Of a stretch of 64,000 nt of DNA, positions 14,264 through 24,479 are shown one piece after another. Both the position numbers and the translations under genes were made by a program. The stretch covers positions 13,798,613 through 13,862,612 of the forward strand of contig NC_030858.1 in NCBI RefSeq assembly GCF_000208745.1. Direction: 5' to 3'. This DNA comes from Theobroma cacao (lineage: Eukaryota > Streptophyta > Magnoliopsida > Malvales > Malvaceae). Under the pieces are notes generated by a model. It did no database searches. It had not been told where the DNA came from and saw only the letters and a list, made by a program, of their open reading frames with translations. The first letter of the stretch is position 1; every line of letters begins with the position of its first letter.

Positions 14264-17233
14264 TGTCACAACCCGGTACTCCCCTCTAGCCCGTGACAAC
14301 CGTCGCGGTGTCCCGGTAGACACTCATTGTCCGAAATGTCAACCCGAAACCTCGCAAGGCTTTACTGTTAGTTTCTCATTTCCCTTGTGAGCAACCATTA
14401 TCAAATATCGTGTTCTAAAAGATTTTAAACTGTTTCCAACTAAAAACAAATAAAATATTAATTTTCGTCTCACAAGGGAATTTTGGTCATTTTTCTCAAA
14501 AATTTCGAAACTGGCTAAAACGTAATATACAAATACAAAACACATAATTCATATTCAAAATGAGTTTAAAAGTCTAAAATCTTCATTTAAAATGAAATTA
14601 TGGTTATTTGAATATAATAAGAAAATAAAAGAAATATTAAGTAAAATATTCTATTTTCTTATAAAATAATATTTATAGAGTTTTACGTGAATAATTTTTA
14701 TAGCGTAAAAGCTAATAAATTTATACATACTGTAATACAGTGAGCCAAAATATTTAATTTAATTTACAATAACAAGAAGGCCCCCGAATAAACAAAAGTA
14801 AAGAGGACTGTGAACCTACGGTTTGAAAAATGCAGATCCAACGGTAGTCCTCGATGAGATAAGCTATCTACAGTCTATATTGAACCTGAAATGGGTGGAA
14901 AAGAGGGTGGTGAGATTATAAAATCCCAATGAGTAAACAAACATCATCATAAACATCTAGAGTTGAGTACATGGAGACAATAAAGTAAATCATCGTAAAC
15001 TGGGTCACAGCATTAGAATACATTTCATTTAAAATACGTAAAGAGGCTTATGAATCTCATAAAAACTAGGCTTATGCCATAAATCCATTCTCAGGGACAC
15101 CTTGGCCGAGACATCCTACCGAGACCGCCAAAGCTATTAAAATTCACATTTCACATAAATCATGTTTTTGTTTTGAAAACATAGCCATTCTTTGGCGTTG
15201 GCTGAGTTCCCCCTCACGTGGTGATTTGGCGTGAAGTGAACCCTAAGCTTTACCCCAAGAGATACCCTACGCGCCTCTCCGTTCAAGGTAAGAATATAAT
15301 GGGGTTTACCATGCCCCTCTAAAAGGTTGGTCCACAGAAACCCCCTACTGCAGTGATTAATTAATATATAATCCACCATACAATAAAACTCAATAACATG
15401 ATATAGCAATTTTGTAATTCGTAGTCTTTCAAGGCAACCAAACATTTTGTATTTCAATACAATTGCCAACTAGCCAATCATGCCCGATTTATCATAAGCC
15501 AATCAATTTAAACAATCAAATTGTCACAATTAACAGTCTTCCTGTACTCTATTTTTCAAAATCACTATTAATTTCAAAACAATTTATAATTTAATTTCAT
15601 TGGAACACCTTTATTTATAAAACATGAAAATTTACCTTTTTAAATCCATTTTTCCATAGAATTAATGAAGTCATCTAAAAATCACCCTAGATAATTAAAA
15701 TGACAGTAAGTTTACTCACAATGTCTAGAGTGCCGATTCTCGAAATACTCAAACTATTGGTCTTCGGATGCAATTCCATTGCCTTTATCGGAGGACTTGC
15801 CACCTTGACATAGTACAAAATTGAGAAACTCACTACATTAGTACTAAATTGAAATTAAACTAATTTAGATTATTAATGCATAATATGGAATGCAAAAATG
15901 CACTGGTAACTATCTAAACTCGGTATTGGCCTAATTCTTCTTATCACCCGATTAAATTACTAACGCATCCAATTTAATCTCAAATTACTCCAAATTGTTC
16001 CAAATCTTTTCCAATATCTTAATTCACTAAATTCAAATCAAATAACCTAAAATTTGGCAAAACTATCTTCACTTTTCTTCTTAAAATTTTCAGCCAATAA
16101 TGGTGCATTAACACCGTGATTTTTCCTATTACTTTTCCACACCATAATTCATCATTTCTTAACCAATTCTCCTAGAATAAAAATCAAACTCATCCTCACT
16201 CAATACATGGTAAATTCGGCCATTAATGGTTGTGGGAGAAAATAAATTCTTTTCTTGTTGTTTTGTTTCTAAATATGCTAAACTAACTAAAAACACTAAC
16301 ATAACTTAAAATCAAATCAATCCAACAACTTTCTCTCTCCTAACCCATTTTGATTAGCCAAAAATTCTTCATAAAAACATGTAATTTAAGCATGGAAAAT
16401 AACGAGAAATGCTTAAGAAAAATAGATTTCAAGCTTAAGTTGAAAAATCCTACATTTTTCACTTGTTTTCCTTGATTTTTCACACTTTTTCTCTTGAAAT
16501 TCCTCACCTAGGGTTTGTTCTTCCTTTCTTTCCCTCTCTTCCTTGCTTGGCCAAATATTTGGAGAGTAATGGGCTGATTTATGCTGATTTTTAAGTTAAA
16601 TAATAAATTATCCTAAGCTTGACACATGGCATTTTCTTATTGGTTCATTTTTAAAATTTTAAAAATTTAAACATTTTATCTCCACCACATGATTAGTCAA
16701 AGGTCAAAAATGAGGATAAAGGAAGACCATGTGCTGAAAAATTGTCCTGGTGGTGGAAAATTACAATTTTCCCCCTGGAGTGGTAAAATTACCATTTTAC
16801 CCATATACTCCAAATTATATTGAAATTAAAATTTTTTACTTCTAAACCTCAAATCATACTCCAATACTCAAATCATACTCTAATAAGTCAAATTATACTC
16901 CAATAAGTCAAATGGGGTCAAAAAATCTTTTCTAAAATTCTCATTTTATCCCCAAGTGGCAAATGACCATTTTGCCCTAGATAGTGAAAATTTCGGTTTT
17001 ACTCCAAATTGATCCTCAAATTCCGAATTACCATTTTAAGTCATCCATGGACTGTGAAACTCTTAATCTCACCTTAAAATTTCTATTTGATCTAGTTCGA
17101 GGATTAAATCAACTTTGTTGTACCTCTAGGTACAATACCGACTTTTGTAAATTTTTCGGGACTCTTCTAGCATGAAATCATGCTGTCATCACATGTATGT
17201 ATTCACTAGTATTTTATAAGGTCGGGCTTTACA
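14264..17233 (+). mobile_element. Solo LTR, family 1 copy 3 (2970 bp)
   Basis: It starts TGTCACAACCC and ends CGGGCTTTACA, flanked by a perfect 5-bp duplication ATGAT (14259-14263 and 17234-17238). No coding content. Its right third (about 16670-16950) differs from copies 1, 2 and 5 but resembles copy 4, with a shared stretch about TCTCCACCACA and TTAGTCAA. The family therefore has at least two structural variants. Confidence 0.88.
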
Positions 17234-17870
17234 ATGATGGTATTACATTGGTTGCAAAATATGCATGAAAACATTGCAACAAATAAGTGATACTTTTTGG
17301 TGTCCAGGTGCAAAACATGAAGAGCAACTGTCTCATCTATGGTACATTTATCATCATAAATCATGAGTCATTAACAAATCCTAATTTTTCATCACTCCTA
17401 TCATTGTTTAACAAAATCATGTTTTCTTTCTTCCAAATTAGCTACAAATTGATCATCACTGTTGAAGACAATATTGGCAATGCAACATTTGTAGTGTTTG
17501 GTGATAATGGCGAAAAAGTTGTTGGTGCATCAATTCTTAAACTTGTATTGCTAAACCACTTAGACAAATATGTCTTTCCTAAACCAATCACCAAACTCAT
17601 TGATCAAAAAAGCTATTTAGCACAAGCTTTGTGACAAAATCATTGGACACGGAAAATCTTACCTTTAGAATTAATAGTTGCAAAGCTATTGATGAATCCC
17701 AAAAACCAACAATGATGCTTAGACAATCATCCACCTGTGAATTGACTTTACGGTTGGATAAAAAAAAACCAACTTGGCAGTCCAAGAATGTCCTCCCTCC
17801 CCACCAGAAAACCAGATACAACAAGCCCTCTTTCTTGAAGAATCTCCAAACAAAAAAGTCAAAATAAGGT

Positions 17871-19251
17871 AACAGATAAATACTTTACATTTTCATACTT
17901 TGTTTTAAATTTTTGAATTTAATAATATATATTTGGGATATCTTCCCAATAACAATGTTGGTGTTATGGTTATATTTTCCTTGCTATTAGATGTTGATAC
18001 TTGGCAATTACAATTGTTTTTTATTAAAACTACAACATACCTTTTTATTTAATTTGCTCTGGTGATTTTTGTTGGGTACATTTTTTAGTTTGATAATATT
18101 CATTTAGGATATTTTCTCAATCACAGTATTGCTATTTGTATTTCTGAGAGTTTGTTGTTGGATTCTATATTAGGTTATTTATTCACTCTTTTCCTTTGAA
18201 CTAACTAATTTTTTTTGTTCTTTCCATCTTTTTAATTAAAGAAAATAATTACTTGATAGCACAAACATGTGCAAGAGTGTTGCAAAAGGTTCAAACATGT
18301 TATCCAAATTCATTTCCCTTTCTATATTCATCCTTTTTTTTTTGTACAAGATTTGAAAAGGTTAAAAAAATAATTTTTCATAGCAAAAGAAAGCCGCCCG
18401 CCTCCCTTTTCTCTCTTATTCCCGAATTTAGACGAATAGTGCTAATAATTACTAGCATTTTCTATTTAAATTTTGAACAAGAAAAAACAAAGAAAAAGCT
18501 AATGTGTATGCAAATAAGAGATAAAGATTTCATTGGCTGCATGTTTAGCACAATATTTAATTTAATGTTAGATTCTTGATCTACTGTTTGATATATTGAC
18601 TTACTCTTTTCTTCCAGCTTTGCTCAACCTTTCTTTTTTTTCTGTTCAGAAACTCACCTACCATCATGTAAACGATTATAGTCATTCTTTTATATGGGAA
18701 ACTTTCAATTTTCATTTTTATTGCAGCAAAGGCATAAGAAAAAGGCACAACCTTTTTCTTTAACACATGTTATGTCTTATCTATTGTATTATAATTTGTT
18801 TATGTTTTTCTTTCATTGCTGATTATTCATGGAAGATCAATAGTAAAATAATCTTTTTGCATATTCTTATCATATTTTTTTATCTTAAACGGACCATATC
18901 TTATTTAATATTTATTGTAATGGTAAACATGGCTAAAGATCTATAATCACTGGTGTGACATGAGTTTTTGTTGCTTCATAACCGCCATCTTACTTGTCTG
19001 ATGTTGTCCAAAAATTGACATTGCCTATTTGAAACGATTTGTACAGATCAAAGTTTGTCCTGTTTTTTGGACAACAAAGTGTGCAATTGTTCATCACTGG
19101 ACATAAAATAACTTTTATACATTTTGTAATGTATGATATTATTATAGTAAACTCCTACCCAACCTGTTCCATGGCTACTTCATAATCAAATGATTTTACT
19201 ATTTCAAATAATCTACATACAAAATGATCTTCAAATTATACATCAATTAAT
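17871..19251 (+). other. Non-coding 3' part of the Helitron
   Basis: AT-rich sequence between the last RPA-like exon and the Helitron terminus. Open frames here, such as 18253-18579, have low-complexity composition, no family resemblance and no splice context, so I read them as chance. Non-coding 3' tails of this size are usual for autonomous Helitrons. Confidence 0.5.
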
Positions 19252-19284
19252 AACCACTGTAGCATAGCGCAGGTTGATAACTAG
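19252..19284 (+). other. Helitron 3' terminus: degenerate hairpin and CTAG
   Basis: Helitrons end in CTRR preceded by a short hairpin about 10-12 bases upstream, and insert before a T. Here AACCACTGT (19252-19260) and GCGCAGGTT (19267-19275) form an imperfect stem of about nine positions with a short loop. GATAACTAG follows and stops at 19284, and the next base is T (19285). The hairpin has several mismatches, consistent with an old copy. This sets the right boundary of the element. Confidence 0.7.
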
Positions 19285-19726
19285 TTACTACTTACTTATG
19301 TAATTTAATGTGATAATAATTGTTTACTATATATTGGATATTTTAATTTACATGTAATGGAGTATAGTAATTATAATCATATTAATAATTATTTTATTAT
19401 AAATATATACATTTCATTTGTAACTTTAGAATAATTAAAAGTGAATATAAGTAAAATAAAATAAAGCTAATATAGTAGCATAATTATATAACATTCAGTA
19501 TTATAATAGTACAAATTAAACTTTAGTAAGGCTCAAAATTTGAAATGTCTAGTCAAATATGATAAAGAAAAAAAAGGAGACTAAACTATTAATATGAATT
19601 TATTTTTTATTATTTTCTCTATTTTCATTGTTTCGGTTTTTCTCTTTTAATTTCTTTTTTACCAAAAATATTATTAAAACTTTAGTAATTTAATAATTTA
19701 TTATTAAGGCATTTATTATTTATTAT
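19285..19726. other. AT-rich spacer, nothing recognised
   Basis: Sequence between the Helitron end and the MITE at 19736. Simple AT-rich composition with runs of A and T; no coding sequence, hairpin or family resemblance seen. Confidence 0.5.
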
Positions 19727-19735
19727 TAAAATATT

Positions 19736-20398
19736 GGGTAAAATACCCTCACCTTCTAACTTTTAGTCATAATTCCATGCGAGTCTATTAATTTCAAAAT
19801 AGACAATCCGCCCCAAAAGAATATTTTTCGCTAGACATATAAGTCAAGCCATTAGTCTACGTTTATATTTCTGTTAGTTTGATGATGTGACAATATTAAA
19901 AAGATAATTTTACCTTTCATCAGTTTAAAAAATTACAATACTATATAAATTATAATTTTTAATTTTTAATTTTTTTATTAAAAAAAACCTTCCTCGATGC
20001 TCCCTAGAAGCACTCATCGTGGCCTATTGTGGGTGCTCCGAGGGAGCTTTCAAGGAGCATCTAGCGTGGTGCTCCCCAATGTCGTGCTCCTTGGTGCTCA
20101 TTGGGGAGCATAGATTTAGTGCTCCATAGGGAACACAGATCTTGGTGGTCTTAGGAGCACCAGATCTGGTGCTTCTTGAGAAATTTGATCGAATCTGAAC
20201 TAGATCCGATCACGAGGTAGCCAGTCAATGTAAAGAACATTACCAGTCGTTCTAAAAAAAAAAAAAGAAAGACATTTTAGACATTTTAGTTTAAATATTA
20301 ATCTTATTTAGCTGTTTGAGACGGAGTGTCCATTTTACAAACTAATGGATCTGTGTGTAATTATGATTAAAAGTTAGGGGTGATAGAGTTTTTTACCC
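19736..20398. mobile_element. Mutator-like MITE, 663 bp, 9-bp duplication
   Basis: A non-autonomous DNA transposon. The ends form long imperfect terminal inverted repeats of about 75 bp: the left starts GGGTAAAATACCCTC and the right, read on the other strand, starts GGGTAAAAAACTC. Both continue through CTAACTTTTAGTCATAATT-like sequence. A perfect 9-bp duplication TAAAATATT flanks it (19727-19735 and 20399-20407), a length typical of Mutator-like elements. The centre (about 19990-20175) is unusually GC-rich and full of GTGCTCC/GGAGCAC words that can pair with each other. It contains no transposase. Family assignment rests on duplication length and TIR length only. Confidence 0.8.
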
Positions 20399-20407
20399 TA
20401 AAATATT

Positions 20408-21182
20408 AATATAATATTTTATATGGTAGGGTTAGTAATTTCACATAACAAGCAAAGTTATTTTTGTCCATAATTATTTGAGTTCTATTCTTTAAAATTT
20501 GGAATAACAAAAAGTGACTACTAAGGGAGTTGGTTTTAGCTATGTCATGTTTTTACAGAATGATTATTCTTGAAAATTGTTATACCTTGGTTCAAAAATG
20601 AACCAAACGAGTTAATATGAGGACTTTAAAATAAAGGGAGAATAACTTAGTTATTCCTATCAACCAAGCATATCTTAATGCATTTGCTTCAAAAGATCCC
20701 TAAATTTTTACTTTGAATGACTTAATATTAGCATAATTTGTTCTGATATTTTTTATCAATTTTTTTTAAAAAGAACAAAATATATAAGAATAGCTATAGT
20801 CCTTTTTATTTTCTTCACTAAATAAATCCATTGTTTAAATATTTTGTTTACACAAAAAATTTTAGATTTGCCAATGAAGCCTTGTCTTAGTGACAAGCAA
20901 AAGGTCCGAAAACCTTGAAGTTACAAGTTTAAGTCTCACCATTTGTGAGTTTAGTCGAATTCTATGTTGGATTTGTCCAACTATATGCTCGTTCATTGAT
21001 TGGTTAATTTGTTTGTTCAATTTAATTTATTAATTTATTTGGGATGTAATATTTGATTATATTTTTAATTTCTACTTTTACTCATAACTTCATCAAAAAA
21101 ATTTCAAATTTATTTGAATTTTTAAAGAAAATACACTATCTTATATAAAATATTAATAATGTTAACTTTTTTATAAAGGTAT
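20408..21182. other. Spacer with a tRNA-SINE-like stretch
   Basis: No gene is visible. At about 20868-21000 the sequence resembles a tRNA-derived SINE head. An A-box-like CTTAGTGACAAGC is followed about 35 bases later by a B-box-like AAGTTTAAGTC, then a CACCATTTGTGAG stretch that is common in plant SINEs. Boundaries and a target duplication could not be found. The rest is AT-rich. Confidence 0.3.
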
Positions 21183-24108
21183 TGTTACGACCCAGAACCA
21201 TCCTTGAGTCCGTGACAACCGCCGCGATGTCCCGATAGGCACTCATCCCTCGAATACCATATCGAGATCTCGCAAGGCTTTCATATCAGTTTCTTATCTC
21301 CCATGTGGTTAATCGTTGCCAAATGTCGTATTTTAGAGGCTTTTAAGCCTTTTTCCGATTTAAAACAGTGGAAAAATAAATTTCACTTCATAAGGGCATT
21401 TTGGTCATTTTTCATCAAAAATTTCAAATTCGACCAAAATGTAGTACCTAAGCGAGAAATGCATATTTTGAAATCGAAATTAAATTTGAATGTCTAAAAC
21501 ATGATTTAAAATGGAATTATAACCATTTAAATAAAATAAAAATATTCGATAAAATATTTTATTTTATTTTTACAAATTAATATTTATAGAGTATTCTAAA
21601 AATGATTTTTAGTAGCGTAAAAGTTAAATATATTTATACAAACTATAATACGGAAAACTAAAGTATGAAATTTAATTTACAATGCTACGTGGGCTCACAA
21701 ATGAACAAAAGTAGTAAAGACAGTAAACCTACAGTTTTTGAAGTAGTATGACCAACTATAGTTCTCGACGATGTCTGCTATCTACAGGCTAACTCGGCCT
21801 GAAATGATGGGATAAAAAAAAGGATGAGATTATAAAATTTCAGTGAGTAAACAAACACTATCTAAATAATCTAAAGGTGAGTAAAGGGAGACAATTAAAA
21901 ATAATTCATTTCAGTAAATTTTTCACAACACGAATATTCATTTCAACCAAATAATCAATATGGCTCGTGATTTCTCAAAACTTGGCTCATGTCAAATCCT
22001 GTACTCGGGGACACCTGGACCAAGGGTACCCAACCGAGTCCGCCAAGGCTGTGAAAAATTTTATATAATCATAAAACTTGTTTTTATTTTAAAAAAAAAT
22101 AACCGTTCCTTGGCGTTGACTGAGTCTCACTTCACGTGGTGGTTAACGTGAAGTGCACTCAAAAAGCCCACCTCAAGAGACACCTTACGCGCCTCTACAA
22201 CTGAGGTGAGAATATAAAGGAGTTTACCGTGCCTCTCTAATAGGTTGGTTCACGGAACCCCGCCACTGCAGTAGCTAATCTTTAATCCACCAATTGATCA
22301 AATCTCAATGGCATAGCATGGCAATTACATTACTAACCAATTTATCAAGGCAAAACAGAAAGTTCATATTTTCCAACACAAGTATAAATTCAGCCAATCA
22401 TGCCAATTTATCACAAGCCATTTAATTCAAATCATAATTTACAATAAATCACATGGTCTCCAATTACTCAAATTTTCAAATCCAACATTCTATTTTCAAA
22501 TCAATTTATAAAAATTTCAATTTATTTTATAATTCCATTTATTTTATAAATTCATATTTTTCTCATAAAACAAGAAATTCATCATTTAAAATAATTTTCA
22601 CAAATCACAAAATTGAATAAAAACTACTCTAGATAATTCAGGCGATAATAGGTTTANNNNNNNNNNNNNNNNNNNNNNNNNNNNNNNNNNNNNNNNNNNN
22701 NNNNNNNNNNNNNNNNNNNNNNNNNNNNNNNNNNNNNNNNNNNNNNNNNNNNNNNNNNNNNNNNNNNNNNNNNNNNNNNNNNNNNNNNNNNNNNNNNNNN
22801 NNNNNNNNNNNNNNNNNNNNNNNNNNNNNNNNNNNNNNNNNNNNNNNNNNNNNNNNNNNNNNNNNNNNNNNNNNNNNNNNNNNNNNNNNNNNNNNNNNNN
22901 NNNNNNNNNNNNNNNNNNNNNNNNNNNNNNNNNNNNNNNNNNNNNNNNNNNNNNNNNNNNNNNNNNNNNNNNNNNNNNNNNNNNNNNNNNNNNNNNNNNN
23001 NNNNNNNNNNNNNNNNNNNNNNNNNNNNNNNNNNNNNNNNNNNNNNNNNNNNNNNNNNNNNNNNNNNNNNNNNNNNNNNNNNNNNNNNNNNNNNNNNNNN
23101 NNNNNNNNNNNNNNNNNNNNNNNNNNNNNNNNNNNNNNNNNNNNNNNNNNNNNNNNNNNNNNNNNNNNNNNNNNNNNNNNNNNNNNNNNNNNNNNNNNNN
23201 NNNNNNNNNNNNNNNNNNNNNNNNNNNNNNNNNNNNNNNNNNNNNNNNNNNNNNNNNNNNNNNNNNNNNNNNNNNNNNNNNNNNNNNNNNNNNNNNNNNN
23301 NNNNNNNNNNNNNNNNNNNNNNNNNNNNNNNNNNNNNNNNNNNNNNNNNNNNNNNNNNNNNNNNNNNNNNNNNNNNNNNNNNNNNNNNNNNNNNNNNNNN
23401 NNNNNNNNNNNNNNNNNNNNNNNNNNNNNNNNNNNNNNNNNNNNNNNNNNNNNNNNNNNNNNNNNNNNNNNNNNNNNNNNNNNNNNNNNNNNNNNNNNNN
23501 NNNNNNNNNNNNNNNNAAAGGCATGACACGTGGCATCATGTCATTGGCCCGTTTTTAAAACTTTAAAAATTTTAATCCTTTTTATCTCCACCACACAATT
23601 AGTCAATGGTCAAAATGAGAATAAGGGAAAACCATGTGCTGGACAAATGTCTTGGTGGTGGAAAATTACTGTTTTGCCCCTAGGGTGGTAAAATTACCAT
23701 TTTACCCTTATGCTCTGAAAAATACCAAGAATAATTTTTTTTCACTTCTTAATCCTCAAATCATACTCCAATAAGTCAAATGGGGACAAAAATCTTTTCT
23801 AAAAATTCTCATTTTGTCCTCAGGTGGCAAATGACCATTTTACCCCTAGATAGTAAAAATTTCGGTTTGACTTCAAATTGATCCTCGAACTCCAAATCAC
23901 CATATTAAACCATTCTGGGACTTTAATATTCTTAATTTCATCTTAAATTCTCTATTTGATTTAGTTCGAGGCTTAAATCAACTTTATTGTACCTCTAGGT
24001 ACAATACCGACTTTTGTAAATTTTTTTTTTTAGGACTCTCCTAGCATGCAAACATGCTATCCATCACATGTATGTCATGACAAGTATTTTATAGAGTTAG
24101 GCTTGACA
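21183..24108 (+). mobile_element. Family 1 LTR copy 4, contains assembly gap
   Basis: It starts TGTTACGACCC and ends AGGCTTGACA, matching the two termini of the family-1 LTR. The middle is lost in an 860-base run of N. The flanking 5-mers (GGTAT at 21178-21182 and TCTTT at 24109-24113) do not match, unlike copies 1-3. The right part (about 23580-23700) groups with copy 3. It may be an old solo LTR with a decayed duplication. It may also be the outer parts of two LTRs with something unassembled between them. Confidence 0.75.
22657..23516. other. Assembly gap (860 N)
   Basis: A run of N. The true length and content are unknown. Open frames that appear to cross it on the minus strand are artefacts. 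Confidence 0.99.
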
Positions 24109-24479
24109 TCTTTTCCCTTACTTGGATCAACCATATGATCTTTCTTCATGTCTGATTTCGACATCTAGCTAAATATTAATATTTTAATATTATTTTATTA
24201 ATAAAATATTATTTTATTCTAAAAATTTTATCTTATCTCTTTGATTCTCAAAGTTCCTTATTATGCCTCAATTCGCATTCGACCAACTTTATTTATCACT
24301 ATATCAAAGTATGGGGCATTTCATGTATGCTTTTATTGATTCTAAAAGCAATAAGTCATAATGTAATTTAATGACTTATTCAAGTACATAAGAAATATAA
24401 AAAGAAATGATAGCCTCGTGACATTTTAGAGAAGCTAGATTCAGGGATGTCTAGCTCCAATAAAGAAACTCCTATGCAT
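24109..24479. other. AT-rich spacer
   Basis: Sequence between the end of LTR copy 4 and the 3' side of the LINE. It includes a self-complementary AT stretch near 24180-24225 (ATTTTATTAATAAAAT core). No gene seen. Part of it may be LINE 3' untranslated sequence. Confidence 0.4.

Larger units (their letters stand above)
8590..17870 (+). pseudogene. Helitron RPA-like single-strand-binding gene, split
   Basis: Plant Helitrons often carry a gene related to the large subunit of replication protein A, a single-strand DNA-binding protein with OB folds. Exon-like pieces follow the family order. About 8592-8680 reads ICVALIWHSINYK. About 8765-8870 begins GNAIRAVIHK after an AG. About 13290-13421 begins DVISQV after CAG and includes FKWNFQLQNI. 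About 13575-13684 reads NMTLWRDLAY and KPIIILVAVTKV and ends at a GTAAG donor. About 17425-17634 reads LIITVEDNIGNATFVVFGD. A low-complexity tail runs to about 17867. Two solo LTRs (9276-12375 and 14264-17233) lie in what would be introns or spacers. Stops inside several pieces make function unlikely. Exon ends other than those with visible AG or GTAAG are approximate. Confidence 0.72.
925..19284 (+). mobile_element. Decayed autonomous Helitron, 5' end missing
   Basis: A rolling-circle transposon. It carries, in order, a Rep nuclease region (940-3420), a PIF1-type helicase (3440-8125, split), an RPA-like gene (about 8590-17870, split) and a non-coding tail ending in CTAG followed by T (19281-19285). 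Rep/helicase plus a spliced RPA gene is the known layout of plant Helitrons. All genes are broken by stops and frameshifts and by three solo LTRs (4357-7461, 9276-12375, 14264-17233). Without those the element would be about 9 kb. The canonical 5' TC end is not visible, and coding sequence starts abruptly after the LTR-like block at the left edge, so the 5' end was probably lost or separated by an insertion. Confidence 0.85.

Noticed and set aside
15137..15469. 110-codon minus frame in LTR copy 3
   Set aside because: Not kept in the other LTR copies; chance frame in a solo LTR.
18253..18579. 108-codon frame in the Helitron tail
   Set aside because: No family resemblance, biased composition and no splice context.
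22598..23539. Long minus-strand open frames across the gap
   Set aside because: They consist almost entirely of N; artefact.
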